DNA from: Psychrobacter sp. UBA3480
GTDB taxonomy: Bacteria > Pseudomonadota > Gammaproteobacteria > Pseudomonadales > Moraxellaceae
NCBI RefSeq assembly: GCF_002377945.1
Contig: NZ_DFQV01000033.1
Span: 289,425 to 353,424 of the forward strand
Reading direction: 5' to 3'
Length of the DNA: 64,000 bases
Shown here piece after piece: positions 47,294 through 56,456 of this stretch. Made by a program: the position numbers and the translations under genes. The notes beneath the pieces were generated by a model. That model was given only the letters and a program-made list of their open reading frames with translations, was not told the DNA's origin and searched no databases. The stretch's first letter is position 1; every line of letters begins with the position of its first letter.

Positions 47294-47782
47294 AATGGGA
47301 TCGCTTAATTGAATCAATAAGGGTAGGAAAAGCAGCATATCTGGGTGCTGCTCTAATTAATTTTGACCACGCATTTACGCGGCAGATAATCGGTATTTCT
47401 CAATTTAAAATCGGTTTTGACTAAAATCTTTGCTAATAAATATGACCAAAAGGTGAGCTGACTATCATTCAATCAATATATAAAATGATACTGCCTCGCT
47501 CTAATATGGTCTTGGCGGTAACGAATTGGGTTAGTACTTGCCCTAATAGACAACGCTAATGTGCAGATTGCCTTATCAGAAGCAGGGTAATGGCCAAAAT
47601 CTCTTAACGCAAAATAGGGTTATTCTACCTTGAAACGTTATAAAACTCTAGTGAGCAACACTTGCTCTACTATAAGAAATGCTCAACAAGCAGTTCACTG
47701 CAATCAAAGGTGGTTACTGGATAGCAGTTTATCTAGCTGAGCAATTAGCTAGCAGCAGCATCTGCTTAAAATGAACAATACG
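47294..47782. promoter_or_regulatory. metK leader and nth-metK intergenic region
   Basis: These 489 bases have no credible gene. On the minus strand they end with the metK leader. A hairpin, AGCAGCA (47331-47337) with TGCTGCT (47346-47352), lies about 40 bases before the metK start and is followed on the minus strand by TTTTCC. I do not recognise a known SAM riboswitch consensus. Confidence 0.45.
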
Positions 47783-48478
47783 TTACAACTCTAAAAATGC
47801 AGCTTTATCTTTAAACATGCATTCTTCATAGACAGGACAGGCGCCGCATTTGGGTGTACGTGCCTGGCAAGTATAGCGGCCGTGTAAGATAAGATAATGA
47901 TGGGCGTCTACGATGAAGTCTTCTGGGATACGCTCGACCAGCTTTTTTTCGACGATTAGTACGGTTTTGCCAGTGGCAAGCCCAGTACGATTGCCCACAC
48001 GGAAGATATGCGTGTCAACGGCCATGGTCGGCTGGCCAAAGGCCGTATTTAGCACAACGTTAGCAGTTTTCCGGCCGACACCTGCCAGTGATTCTAAGTC
48101 TTTGCGGTTATCAGGAACAGTGCTATCAAATTTCTCAATCAAATCATGGCAGGTTTTGATGACGTTTTTTGCTTTGGCATTATATAAACCAATGTTTTTG
48201 ATATAGGATTTTAGACCGTCTTCGCCTAGTGCCAGTATGGCTTCAGGTGTATTGGCCACAGGGTACAATTGCTTGGTAGCAATATTGACACTGACATCAG
48301 TCGCTTGTGCGGACAGAATTACCGCGATAAGTAATTCAAAATTACTGTCATAATTGAGTTCAGTGACAGGTTCATCAATAGTCGCTGCCAGTTTTTCAAA
48401 GAATGGACGCACGTCACGATTGGGCATTCGTCTAGAGGGCGGCGTGTCAGCTGTTTTATGTTTGACCGTTTTACTCAT
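47783..48478 (-). CDS. nth: Endonuclease III
   Basis: DNA glycosylase/AP lyase of 231 aa for oxidised pyrimidines. The helix-hairpin-helix LAGVGRKTANVVL carries the catalytic Lys137 and VDTHIFRVGNR the Asp155; both are offset by 17 from E. coli Lys120 and Asp138, because of an extra N-terminal tail. The C-terminal [4Fe-4S] motif CQARTPKCGACPVYEEC (C-x6-C-x2-C-x5-C) is intact. It lies 120 bases after an rnfB-like gene on the same strand, recalling the rnf(rsx)-nth operon of enterobacteria, here without the other rnf genes. Confidence 0.96.
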   Translation of the reverse strand: MSKTVKHKTADTPPSRRMPNRDVRPFFEKLAATIDEPVTELNYDSNFELLIAVILSAQATDVSVNIATKQLYPVANTPEAILALGEDGLKSYIKNIGLYNAKAKNVIKTCHDLIEKFDSTVPDNRKDLESLAGVGRKTANVVLNTAFGQPTMAVDTHIFRVGNRTGLATGKTVLIVEKKLVERIPEDFIVDAHHYLILHGRYTCQARTPKCGACPVYEECMFKDKAAFLEL

Positions 48479-48598
48479 GGCATTTTGACTATTATTTTGA
48501 TGAATGATTGTGCCAAATTATATGCTAGCGCTAGCATTCATGTTGATGATTAAAGTATCAATTTATTAACGAACTAACTGCGTAATCAGCTATTACCG

Positions 48599-49444
48599 TT
48601 ATAGCGCTACTTGCAATGACTCAAGCTCGGCTTGTAAAGATTCGAGCTCTGCTTGTTTCTTATCGTTTGCACGCACACTCAGCTGCTTTTCTAGTTTTTT
48701 GATTTTGGTACGGAGCTTGGCAGCCGCAATGGTGTTTTTCGCTTGCGATTCACTGATGTTTAGAGACTGGCTTGCTGCATTATTGAGCTTAGCCTCTACC
48801 ATACTAACGACAGGTCTACTATTGCTCGTATCAGCAAGCTGTTCTGTCACACGTTTCAAATGAGTGTGGTAGCGTTGTCTTAAATCCTCTTGCTCTGCTA
48901 TTCGCTCAGGCTCAGATATTTCCCGCTCAATGGTAACTAAGTCAATGCAATCAACAGGGCAGGGCGCGATACATAGCTCACAGCCTGTGCACAAATCTGT
49001 AAAAATTGTATGCATATGTTTGCCAGTACCAACGATAGCATCGACTGGGCAAGCAGGAATGCATTTGGTGCAGCCAATACAGTCATCTTCACGGATAACC
49101 GCACGAACCTCGGTCGGACGTTCAGAGGTGGCATCTATTGGCCATTGTGAAGGCACTGCCATAAGCGTAGTGTTAGGAGTATCTAGATTGAGAGTCTGAG
49201 CAATCGCATTGGTGACTGGCTGACCACCGGGCACACATTTATTATACGGCTCGCCATCTAATACAATCGCAGCGGCATATGGCAGGCAACCATCTGGATG
49301 CTCACATAGCCCGCATTGCGTCTGTGGCAAACAAGCATCCACACGTGCAATTTTTTCCTGTATGTCAGCGGGCAAGGTATCAATGTGTAATGCATCGAAT
49401 AAGATAGGTAGATTGATTAAGCGTATATTGGTGCTACTTTGCAT
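48599..49444 (-). CDS. Orphan RnfB/RsxB-like ferredoxin
   Basis: Iron-sulfur protein of 281 aa like the RnfB subunit. The N-terminal cluster domain has ACLPQTQCGLCEHPDGC and KCVPGG. Two 4Fe-4S ferredoxin motifs follow, CIGCTKCIPACPVDAI and CTGCELCIAPCPVDCIDL. The N-terminal membrane anchor of classical RnfB is missing; instead about 20 non-membrane residues precede the Fe-S domain. The C-terminus carries a charged coiled coil (KLRTKIKKLEKQL, then ELESLQAELESLQ). No rnfA, C, D, G or E is nearby, so a soluble electron carrier is more likely than a Rnf complex. The partner is unknown. Confidence 0.82.
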   Translation of the reverse strand: MQSSTNIRLINLPILFDALHIDTLPADIQEKIARVDACLPQTQCGLCEHPDGCLPYAAAIVLDGEPYNKCVPGGQPVTNAIAQTLNLDTPNTTLMAVPSQWPIDATSERPTEVRAVIREDDCIGCTKCIPACPVDAIVGTGKHMHTIFTDLCTGCELCIAPCPVDCIDLVTIEREISEPERIAEQEDLRQRYHTHLKRVTEQLADTSNSRPVVSMVEAKLNNAASQSLNISESQAKNTIAAAKLRTKIKKLEKQLSVRANDKKQAELESLQAELESLQVAL

Positions 49445-49701
49445 TTAATTAAGGACCTTAATACCAGTCGTAAGAATAGGTATTAGTATAAATAGAGATA
49501 AAAGGTTGAGAAAGCGGTCTTTGTAAAACAGTATCTATAAGAGCATCTGCTCTGTCAGCGTTTTACTGCTCAGGTTAGCGTGTTACTTATTAAAAAATAA
49601 AGTTTAAAGTAAAAAGCTTATCACAGGAGCAGCGATTTTAAAGAGATGAGATTGAAAATACAATACTATAGCGTAATGTGGTGTTTATAGATAAGGACTG
49701 A

Positions 49702-50640
49702 TTATAAATCTATATTTTGTTCTTTAGCCACTTGATCAATCAAATCACGAGCGATACTACCCTTTGGTGGAATTCTGGGTAGGTTTGAGAGATCGAAGAA
49801 ATCAGCATGTGCTAATTCATCTTCTTGCAAGATAATATCGCCACTGGCATACGATGCACGAAAGCCAAGCATTAAATTAGAGGGAAATGGCCATGGCTGA
49901 CTACTCACGTAGCGGATATCTGATACGCTGATATTGACCTCTTCTGCGACTTCACGTACTACGGCATGCTCCAGACTCTCTCCAACTTCTACAAACCCTG
50001 CGATCAAACCATACATTGGCGGTAGGTTTTGCTGTCCATGACGATGATGGTGAGCCAATAAGATTTGCATTTCATCCGTCACTGGATTTGGCCGAGTAAT
50101 AGCGGTAATGACGCACGGTTGTACGCGAGGATATTGGCGCAATCGACATACTGGACAAACCATGGCACGTTCGCCTTGGTCGGCATGTACAGTAGGACTA
50201 GCACAGCGACTACAAAACTGCGTATCTGCTTGCCAACTTAATAGCTGTATCGCTTGGCTAATCTGATCTGACAAAGCGACTGGCAAATGAGTCATCAGTT
50301 TTCGATAAGGAACAAAAGTGTTACCACTACTTTCAGCAATAATTGGTAGCGTCACGTTATGAGCAACTGCATAGTCATAAGTCATGGCGCTCGTGGCTTG
50401 AGCGGTAAAGCTATGAGCCATATTGGCATTAACCGTATCATCTGCATGGTTGCCAGTGCTATCGTCTGCTAACCAATGATTTGGTGCTAGGCTCTCGTGT
50501 AGCGTTACGTGACCAACCTGATAAGCTTGCTCGCTTAAGTCATTACTATCGGGCGATAGCTGAACTTGCAAAGGCCACCAACCATCTGGCATCTGACGGC
50601 ATAAGATACTGTCATCACTTAATACAAAAGCATGGGCCAT
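49702..50640 (-). CDS. nudC: NAD+ diphosphatase / NADH pyrophosphatase (Nudix)
   Basis: Nudix hydrolase of 312 aa that splits NAD(H) and removes NAD caps from RNA 5' ends. The zinc ribbon has CSRCASPT and CPVCRLRQYPR. The Nudix box is GFVEVGESLEHAVVREVAEE, and SQPWPFPSNLMLGF is the NudC-specific motif after it. An N-terminal domain of about 140 residues precedes the ribbon. ATG 50640 (MAHAFVLSD) follows TTTGGAATTTTAT; the frame extends to a TTG at 50652. It stands alone on this strand. Confidence 0.93.
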   Translation of the reverse strand: MAHAFVLSDDSILCRQMPDGWWPLQVQLSPDSNDLSEQAYQVGHVTLHESLAPNHWLADDSTGNHADDTVNANMAHSFTAQATSAMTYDYAVAHNVTLPIIAESSGNTFVPYRKLMTHLPVALSDQISQAIQLLSWQADTQFCSRCASPTVHADQGERAMVCPVCRLRQYPRVQPCVITAITRPNPVTDEMQILLAHHHRHGQQNLPPMYGLIAGFVEVGESLEHAVVREVAEEVNISVSDIRYVSSQPWPFPSNLMLGFRASYASGDIILQEDELAHADFFDLSNLPRIPPKGSIARDLIDQVAKEQNIDL

Positions 50641-50905
50641 ATAAAATTCCAAACATTATAAAGTAAGTCCGCATCGACGTAGACACAGACTGTCTTAGAG
50701 TAAAATATCAATAATTCTATGTAACCGGATACCCAGATATCCATATATATTGTCAGGCTGGTTCAGCCGAATGACCAGGCTAGTTCACTTAATGACTGTA
50801 GTGCTTTCACATGCCTGACTTGTACATACATTATCTTGAACTATCTATACGTAAATGAGATGCCATGGTTAAGAGGTGATGATCATGACATAACAATGAG
50901 AAAAG

Positions 50906-52588
50906 TTAAGCAGCAAGTAGGTGGCTTAAGCTTTGCTGCCCCACATCAAGTGCTTGCTTGCTAACAGGGCGATTATTCTCAAAACCATCTAAGTGATGAT
51001 CGACCGCCATGATAACATCAGCGATGCAGGCTAATGTACTGTCTTCGATACGTCGTCCGCCTTCGATACGCTTTTCAATGTAGTTGGCTAGCTGACTCAG
51101 CATGCTGGCAGGTGTGGCCAACTGTAAGAAACGTACTGCGCCTGCTACTTGACGCATCATCCCAGGAATATTTTGGATATTGAGCATGTCGCGCACAGGC
51201 TCCGCCAAATAATCATTGATGGCTTGCTCGGCACTAGCAATAGCAGTTCGGCTTTCTTGTATCAAGGTATCATTGGCCGTATTAAGCTGATGCAATGAGA
51301 TATGCGGGTTATTCAGTGGCAGATAGATTGCCCCTGGTGTATGCATCTCTGCCATAGCAATGGTGACGTTCTCTGCGTGCATTAACGCTAGTAGCAAATG
51401 ATCGAAATCTTCAGGAGAAGGCGCTTGCCAATGGCTCACAGCTTCTGCTGCTTCGCTAAGACTATTGGCTGCGTTGGACAGACCTAATAAACGCAATGCC
51501 GAACTCAGTTCAGTCAACTCTTTAATAATCTGCGCTGTCTGCATGTCAATAGGATTAATTGAATCGCCACGTGCATAACTGTCTACGTGTTCTTTAATGT
51601 TATTGATTTGATGTTGAATAATTGTGTTTAACGTATCGGTAAGTTCGCGGTTAGGACCGAACAAAAAGCGCTTCATTTGTTCTAGCTGCGCACCTTCTAA
51701 ATGATTGCTTGCATACTGTTCACGTAATTGCTGCGCTTGCTCGTTATCACGTTGACAGGCAAAGCTCACTAAATCTGCAAAGCGAGTATCCATTACTGGT
51801 AAATAGCTTTGAAATTGCTGCTCTAAATAGATAAGTGTGTGTTTTTGACTTAGGTTTAATGGTAATACTGCTGCGATATCAGTCACGGCAGCAGTCGCCG
51901 CTTGCCAGAATAAGCTATCAGTATTTGACGCGATTAATGCACAAGCTGCACTCATAGCATCCAGCTTTTGCTGATCCGCGGAGTTAATGTTGCCATCTTG
52001 ATTGAGTAGTGCAATGCCAAGGCCACTACGATACGCGTTGGTCAGCAGCTCTGTGTCTAGATTAAGTGTGCTTAGAGATTCAAAGTTTTGTTCAGGATTG
52101 GCGATGATGACACTACTGCTACCAAATGCAGAAAAATAGTCTGCTGTAATAGGAGATTTTTGACTATGCGCATTAAGCTTGTTAATGACAGGTATGAGTA
52201 GAGTAGGCTCTACTGATTCAGTCAATAGTACAAACTCGACATAACGATCTAAGGTCATGATGGCTTCTGATAGATCCATGATCAAATCAGTATCGTTGTT
52301 ATCACCATTGTCATAAAGTCTCTGTAGAGCACCAACAATAGCATCATTCAATGATTCTGCACCGACCAAAGAAATCAGTTTAAAAATACAAGACAGCTGC
52401 TTTAATACTTCGATAGAGTCTGACAGCAAAGGTGCCTGACTACTATCATCGTTGAACTCACTCAAATGAATCTCGGTATCTTTAAGCGTTGCTATAACCT
52501 CATCATGCAATAAATGAAGTGATGGTAGGTTAAAATCAGTAACACTAAGTGTTGGGGCGGTTAACTTCATTTGCGCAGACTGGTCCAT
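50906..52588 (-). CDS. FimL-like protein (homologous to the ChpA/PilL N-terminal region)
   Basis: Helical soluble protein of 560 aa. Segments such as MDLSEAIMTLDRYVEF, MKRFLFGPN, LTELSSALRLLGL and MMRQVAGAVRFLQL match the N-terminal, Hpt-like region of the chemosensory kinase ChpA and the separate scaffold FimL (about 557 aa in Pseudomonas aeruginosa). FimL connects surface sensing, cAMP and type IV pilus twitching in that organism. I see no phosphorylatable His motif of a true Hpt domain, which fits FimL. ATG 52588 follows TGGAAAAA. The gene is next to rnhA-dnaQ and not in a pil-chp cluster. Confidence 0.6.
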   Translation of the reverse strand: MDQSAQMKLTAPTLSVTDFNLPSLHLLHDEVIATLKDTEIHLSEFNDDSSQAPLLSDSIEVLKQLSCIFKLISLVGAESLNDAIVGALQRLYDNGDNNDTDLIMDLSEAIMTLDRYVEFVLLTESVEPTLLIPVINKLNAHSQKSPITADYFSAFGSSSVIIANPEQNFESLSTLNLDTELLTNAYRSGLGIALLNQDGNINSADQQKLDAMSAACALIASNTDSLFWQAATAAVTDIAAVLPLNLSQKHTLIYLEQQFQSYLPVMDTRFADLVSFACQRDNEQAQQLREQYASNHLEGAQLEQMKRFLFGPNRELTDTLNTIIQHQINNIKEHVDSYARGDSINPIDMQTAQIIKELTELSSALRLLGLSNAANSLSEAAEAVSHWQAPSPEDFDHLLLALMHAENVTIAMAEMHTPGAIYLPLNNPHISLHQLNTANDTLIQESRTAIASAEQAINDYLAEPVRDMLNIQNIPGMMRQVAGAVRFLQLATPASMLSQLANYIEKRIEGGRRIEDSTLACIADVIMAVDHHLDGFENNRPVSKQALDVGQQSLSHLLAA

Positions 52589-52735
52589 AAGTATTTTTCC
52601 ATAATGTACTGATGAGGATAGCAATAGTGTAAATTTGATTTAGAAAATATTGGTTAGTGATGTTTTAACGCTTTCTATCATAATAATCAAGACTAAATTA
52701 TACAAATGTCGGTTCAATAAAAATTCGAACGACAA

Positions 52736-54370
52736 TTACATGCTAGCTTTTAGTGCAGGATAATCTTCTGCCAAAGCGGTATACCAGCTTTGGTCAGCAG
52801 TTTCATCCGCCGTTGATGGCAGCAATAAATTCGCTAAATTGGCGAAACTTGCATGAGCAGTTTGTCCGCCATCGGTATCTGTATCCTCTTCGATGGCAAG
52901 CGTGACCTGTCCACCAGTCATCGCCAAATAAACTTCAGCTAAAATCTCTGAGTCAAGTAATGCCCCGTGAAAAGTACGGTCCTGCTTACCAACATCTAGG
53001 CGACGCACGAGGGCATCTAGCGTGTTTTTTTGCCCAGGGTATTGCTGCTTGGCCATCGCCAGTGAATCGGTTACTTGCACTCGATTAGCAAAATCATTCA
53101 GACCAACTTTTGCAAACTCCATATTTAAGAAGTTCATATCAAAAGTAGCGTTATGAGCGATAATTTCAGCGCCGTCCATAAAGTCATACAAAGACTGAGC
53201 CACTTGATCAAAGGTCGGCTTGTCGGTCAAAAATGCTTCAGAGATACCATGAATACGAATGACTTCATCATCCATACCGCGCTGCGGATTGATATAAACG
53301 TGCAGCTTTTCACCAGTAAACTTACGTCCGACTAGCTCCACAATACCGACCTCGATAATACGATCGCCTTTTAGTGCATCAAGCCCTGTGGTTTCTGTAT
53401 CCATAATAAGCTGACGATCTGCTTCATGGCGATGTATCGGCTTTGGTAGTAGCGGCTTGAAATATGGGTTGGCACGGCTAGTATCCCCATCGAATTTAGG
53501 GGCATCAGATTCTACACTTGGCAACATATCATTGTCGACGGTATCATCTAGGTGCGTTTGAATGTCTGGCATAGCTTTGGTACTCGTCGGGTTGTATGTA
53601 TTGTCTTGATGGTTGCTAGATTCTACAGCAATGTTTTCATTCATCTTAAGAGTGTTAGCTGTACTCTGACTATCTTCCTTTAGCGGCTCAGGTTCTAAGA
53701 GATCTTCATCAAACTCATCGTCCATCATACCTAGACCCAATGGATCGAAACTTAGCCAGTCAGCGCTAGACGATTTTTGCAAGGTATCAGTATTAGTATC
53801 AATATCAGTCACTATTTGGTCTTTTTTTTTAGTCGTGTCTGCTTCACTGACTATAGATGAATGGCCGCTGTTTGAGGTGACACCTAAGTTTGCCAGCTCG
53901 TCTGCTTTTTCATTACCAGCATGTCCAGCGTGACCCTTGACCCAATGCCAGCTAACATCACGCTGTTGGCAGAGTTTATCCAATTGTTGCCATAGGTCTT
54001 GATTAGCGACTGGCTTTTTACTGGCAGTTTTCCAGCCCTTTTTCTTCCAACCTTCAATCCATTCAGTGATGCCTTTTTGGACATAACTGGAGTCAGTCCA
54101 AATCTCAAGAGTATGCTCCTTCGGGCCATGAGTCAGGGCTTGTATCGCGCCCATTAGCTCCATACGGTTATTGGTAGTTTCTTTGTCGCCACCGTACAAA
54201 TCTTGCGTGCTGCCATCACTAAATATAAGATGTGCGCCCCAGCCGCCAGCGCCAGGATTGCCTTTGCAAGCACCATCAGTATAGGCCACAGTGGTATTGG
54301 TTTTAGCAGCCAATGGATCAATCGCGTTGTCTTTATGAGTGTTTGGCATTGAATTAGGGTTGTCTGACAT
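52736..54370 (-). CDS. rnhA-dnaQ: RNase HI fused to DNA polymerase III epsilon subunit
   Basis: Single 544-residue protein. Residues about 25-170 are RNase [20 protein letters not shown], the Glu in NNRMELMGA, the Asp in WTDSSYV and [20 protein letters not shown] Ser/Asp/Asn-rich linker of about 140 residues follows. Residues about 315-510 are the DnaQ proofreading exonuclease: Exo I in [10 protein letters not shown], Exo II in [15 protein letters not shown], and Exo III in [19 protein letters not shown] clamp-type site may be QVTLAI, at the position of the E. coli QTSMAF. The fusion puts primer removal and proofreading in one polypeptide. In E. coli the two genes are adjacent and divergent. 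Confidence 0.93.
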   Translation of the reverse strand: MSDNPNSMPNTHKDNAIDPLAAKTNTTVAYTDGACKGNPGAGGWGAHLIFSDGSTQDLYGGDKETTNNRMELMGAIQALTHGPKEHTLEIWTDSSYVQKGITEWIEGWKKKGWKTASKKPVANQDLWQQLDKLCQQRDVSWHWVKGHAGHAGNEKADELANLGVTSNSGHSSIVSEADTTKKKDQIVTDIDTNTDTLQKSSSADWLSFDPLGLGMMDDEFDEDLLEPEPLKEDSQSTANTLKMNENIAVESSNHQDNTYNPTSTKAMPDIQTHLDDTVDNDMLPSVESDAPKFDGDTSRANPYFKPLLPKPIHRHEADRQLIMDTETTGLDALKGDRIIEVGIVELVGRKFTGEKLHVYINPQRGMDDEVIRIHGISEAFLTDKPTFDQVAQSLYDFMDGAEIIAHNATFDMNFLNMEFAKVGLNDFANRVQVTDSLAMAKQQYPGQKNTLDALVRRLDVGKQDRTFHGALLDSEILAEVYLAMTGGQVTLAIEEDTDTDGGQTAHASFANLANLLLPSTADETADQSWYTALAEDYPALKASM

Positions 54371-54720
54371 AAAAGAATATGGACCTGATAAGTGGTAAGC
54401 ATAGGGTAGTACTAGAGCATCTCGTTTACGTTATTCGAACGATGATGATGACGTTGTGAGTATAGCAAATCTATCATAAATATGGGCAGTCGTGACGCAC
54501 AAAGTCATAAAACCCTTACGGTAACTTATAACATAATAGTAACGTCCTAGTTTTCTGTTAAAATAGCGAAGCTCGCTGAAAGCCACTGGCTTTTAATGAC
54601 AGAGCTGCCTTTGCTACAAAGATGCCTAACCGCATTTTTCTTATACAGCTATCTAGTGACATTTTGATAATAGTACACTTAATAAAAGTTTTTAATGCAT
54701 GATTGCAGGATAACCCCATT
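54371..54720. promoter_or_regulatory. Divergent region upstream of rnhA-dnaQ and a lipoprotein gene
   Basis: These 350 bases contain no credible gene. A small hairpin AAAGCC-ACT-GGCTTT (54579-54593) with a following T lies on the plus strand at about 130 bases before the lipoprotein gene; it could end a short leader or small RNA but nothing else supports one. Confidence 0.4.
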
Positions 54721-55266
54721 ATGTCCTTACGCTCGAATTTCTTTAATAAGAGACTGACCTATTTGATGCTCAGTGTAACTACTAGCAGCGCGATTTTTCT
54801 GAGCGCTTGTAATGATACTAGCCCTCAAGCAGATACCGAAGTCGCGTCCGACCTGTCTGTCTTTGAGGGTTGTTATACGGTGAGTCAAGATGAGCCTGCT
54901 CAGATAAAAGTCAGCCAGCAAGACGACACTTGGGTAATGCAGATGAAAGAACCCGTCACTGCTAAGCGCGTCTGGGATACTCCAGAGCCGTTAGAAATAA
55001 TAGACAATAGCGACATACCGCAGTTCTTCTCTATTGACCCAGACAATGTTGATGCAGTCATTGGTCGTCCTGATCGAGTGCTTGTACTGGTGCACGTCAA
55101 ACCAGCCTATGCAAATATTGATCCGCTCTTAGACAGTGAGTACTTGTCGTATATTTACCGAGGTGCGAATACGATCTACCGCGTGGAGTGTGATGAGGTG
55201 AATACTGATATTTTAGCCAATCCACATGCCAATCTTGTTATCGATAATGTTGATAATAGTATTTAG
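54721..55266 (+). CDS. Hypothetical lipoprotein
   Basis: I do not recognise the family of this 181-residue protein. The N-terminus is basic (SLRSNFFNKRL), then hydrophobic, with a lipobox LSAC and Cys near residue 30, so it should be a lipoprotein. The mature part is acidic. It has FEGCYTVSQDEPAQIKVSQ followed by a beta-rich stretch (WVMQMKEPVTAKRVW, then RVLVLVHVKP), ending in a single Cys (YRVECDEVN). The two Cys near the beginning and end may bond. ATG 54721 follows AGGATAACCCC; the frame extends back to TTG 54703. Confidence 0.65.
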   Translation: MSLRSNFFNKRLTYLMLSVTTSSAIFLSACNDTSPQADTEVASDLSVFEGCYTVSQDEPAQIKVSQQDDTWVMQMKEPVTAKRVWDTPEPLEIIDNSDIPQFFSIDPDNVDAVIGRPDRVLVLVHVKPAYANIDPLLDSEYLSYIYRGANTIYRVECDEVNTDILANPHANLVIDNVDNSI

Positions 55267-55358
55267 ATAAGTATTGACTATAAATATTATTGTTGGTGGA
55301 TGACATTTCCATAGACAGTATTTTGTTATAAACAGTCATACCATTAGAGTTAAGCGAT

Positions 55359-55664
55359 ATGAATTTTTTCAGTTACGTGGTGTTAGGCGGGTTCTCTTAT
55401 GCAGCTGGTTGGGCGGTAAGGACGTATGTATTAGACAAACAACCGACGCCTGAGCAGCCTTATAATTTAAAACACCCTGCAATTTTGGCATATTTGGGTG
55501 CATTTTTTATTATCATGTTGCTCGTCTCTTGGCTGCTTGGTCGCTATGCACTTGGTCATGCTGCGATTGATTTACCTTTCATTATTGTCAATAGCCTCGT
55601 TGCGACCTTCGTTTACTCGTTTGGTCTTAACCCAGAAAAAGCTAATTATGAAGTGCCTGATTAA
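55359..55664 (+). CDS. Hypothetical small membrane protein
   Basis: Inner-membrane protein of 101 aa, not recognised. Three hydrophobic segments can be seen: residues 3-20 (FFSYVVLGGFSYAAGWAV), about 45-66 (AILAYLGAFFIIMLLVSWLL) and about 75-92 (LPFIIVNSLVATFVYSF). The ribosome site is weak. It lies 92 bases after the lipoprotein gene on the same strand and may be cotranscribed, ending at a strong terminator. Confidence 0.6.
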   Translation: MNFFSYVVLGGFSYAAGWAVRTYVLDKQPTPEQPYNLKHPAILAYLGAFFIIMLLVSWLLGRYALGHAAIDLPFIIVNSLVATFVYSFGLNPEKANYEVPD

Positions 55665-55693
55665 AATACAGTATTGAATGAATTGTGAATAAC

Positions 55694-55736
55694 AAAAGCC
55701 ACGACCGAAATATTAATTCGCGATCGTGGCTTTTTC
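55694..55736. terminator. Bidirectional terminator
   Basis: Perfect 11-bp stem AAAAGCCACGA (55694-55704) with TCGTGGCTTTT (55724-55734), loop of 19 bases that can itself pair partly (CGAAATATTAATTCG). It separates convergent genes. Confidence 0.9.
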
Positions 55737-55773
55737 GATAGTGCAGTTTTTTAATAGCTGAAAGTATTAATCT

Positions 55774-56253
55774 TCACGAGGCTTTCTTCAGATTAGTACC
55801 AGTCTCGTCGCTGTCTTTCTCATCAGTACTAGTCTTGTCGTTATCAGTCTTATCCGTATCATTGTTAGATTCTAACTTATCCTTAGTAGCTGATTGTTCC
55901 TGCTTCCATTCTTTGTATTTTTGCAGATCTTTTCTGGCTTGCTTTAAACAAAATTTAAGTACTAACGCATCATCGATATGGCCGATAAACGGAATAGAGT
56001 CAGGAATGAGGTCAATTGGATTTAGCACATAGAGCGCACCGATAACGCCAGCTGAGATTGTCTTAAAAGGAATCTTACGGTAGTCACCTTTGTAATAGTC
56101 TTTGACAAGACTCATAAATAGCATTAAATCATCACTAAACGGCTCAAGATAGCCGCTGTCCTCTAACTTTTCTTTAAGCTTGTCTTCTTTGCCTAGCAAA
56201 TATTCTAGATTAGAGTCAAGTGACTTGTTTTTATCGGTTTTTTTATTAAACAT
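55774..56253 (-). CDS. DUF1232 (YkvA-like) membrane-associated protein
   Basis: Protein of 159 aa. The DUF1232 core is near residues 66-100: a hydrophobic helix (AGVIGALYVL) followed by NPIDLIPDSIPFIGHIDDAL, the family signature. The function of the family is unknown. Flanks are charged: an N-terminal Lys/Glu-rich helix region, and a C-terminal tail of about 45 residues rich in Asp, Thr, Lys and Asn (NDTDKTDNDKTSTDEKDSDE) that should be disordered. AAAAGGTAATAATT precedes ATG. Confidence 0.82.
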   Translation of the reverse strand: MFNKKTDKNKSLDSNLEYLLGKEDKLKEKLEDSGYLEPFSDDLMLFMSLVKDYYKGDYRKIPFKTISAGVIGALYVLNPIDLIPDSIPFIGHIDDALVLKFCLKQARKDLQKYKEWKQEQSATKDKLESNNDTDKTDNDKTSTDEKDSDETGTNLKKAS

Positions 56254-56456
56254 AATTATTACCTTTTGTTTTTTGCGATGAATTTGTATTTACAGTAACA
56301 AATCTAATCGACCTATATTGTGTGTCTCAGTAGCGAAAAAGTAAATATCGGTAAAGATTAGGCAACCATTAGTGTCAGAAAAGCGTCTACAATATGCTGC
56401 CACAAGGTCTAAAAACACAAGTCATAAAAATAAAAGCGATAAGGTAGCAGCAAGAT

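Noticed and set aside
47294..47338. Longer MetK starting at 47338
   Set aside because: The 15 extra residues are hydrophobic and unlike any SAM synthetase; [10 protein letters not shown] at 47293 is the family start.
54579..54593. Small RNA ending at the AAAGCC-ACT-GGCTTT hairpin
   Set aside because: The stem is only 6 bp with a short T-run and no promoter could be assigned; kept only as a note in the intergenic entry.
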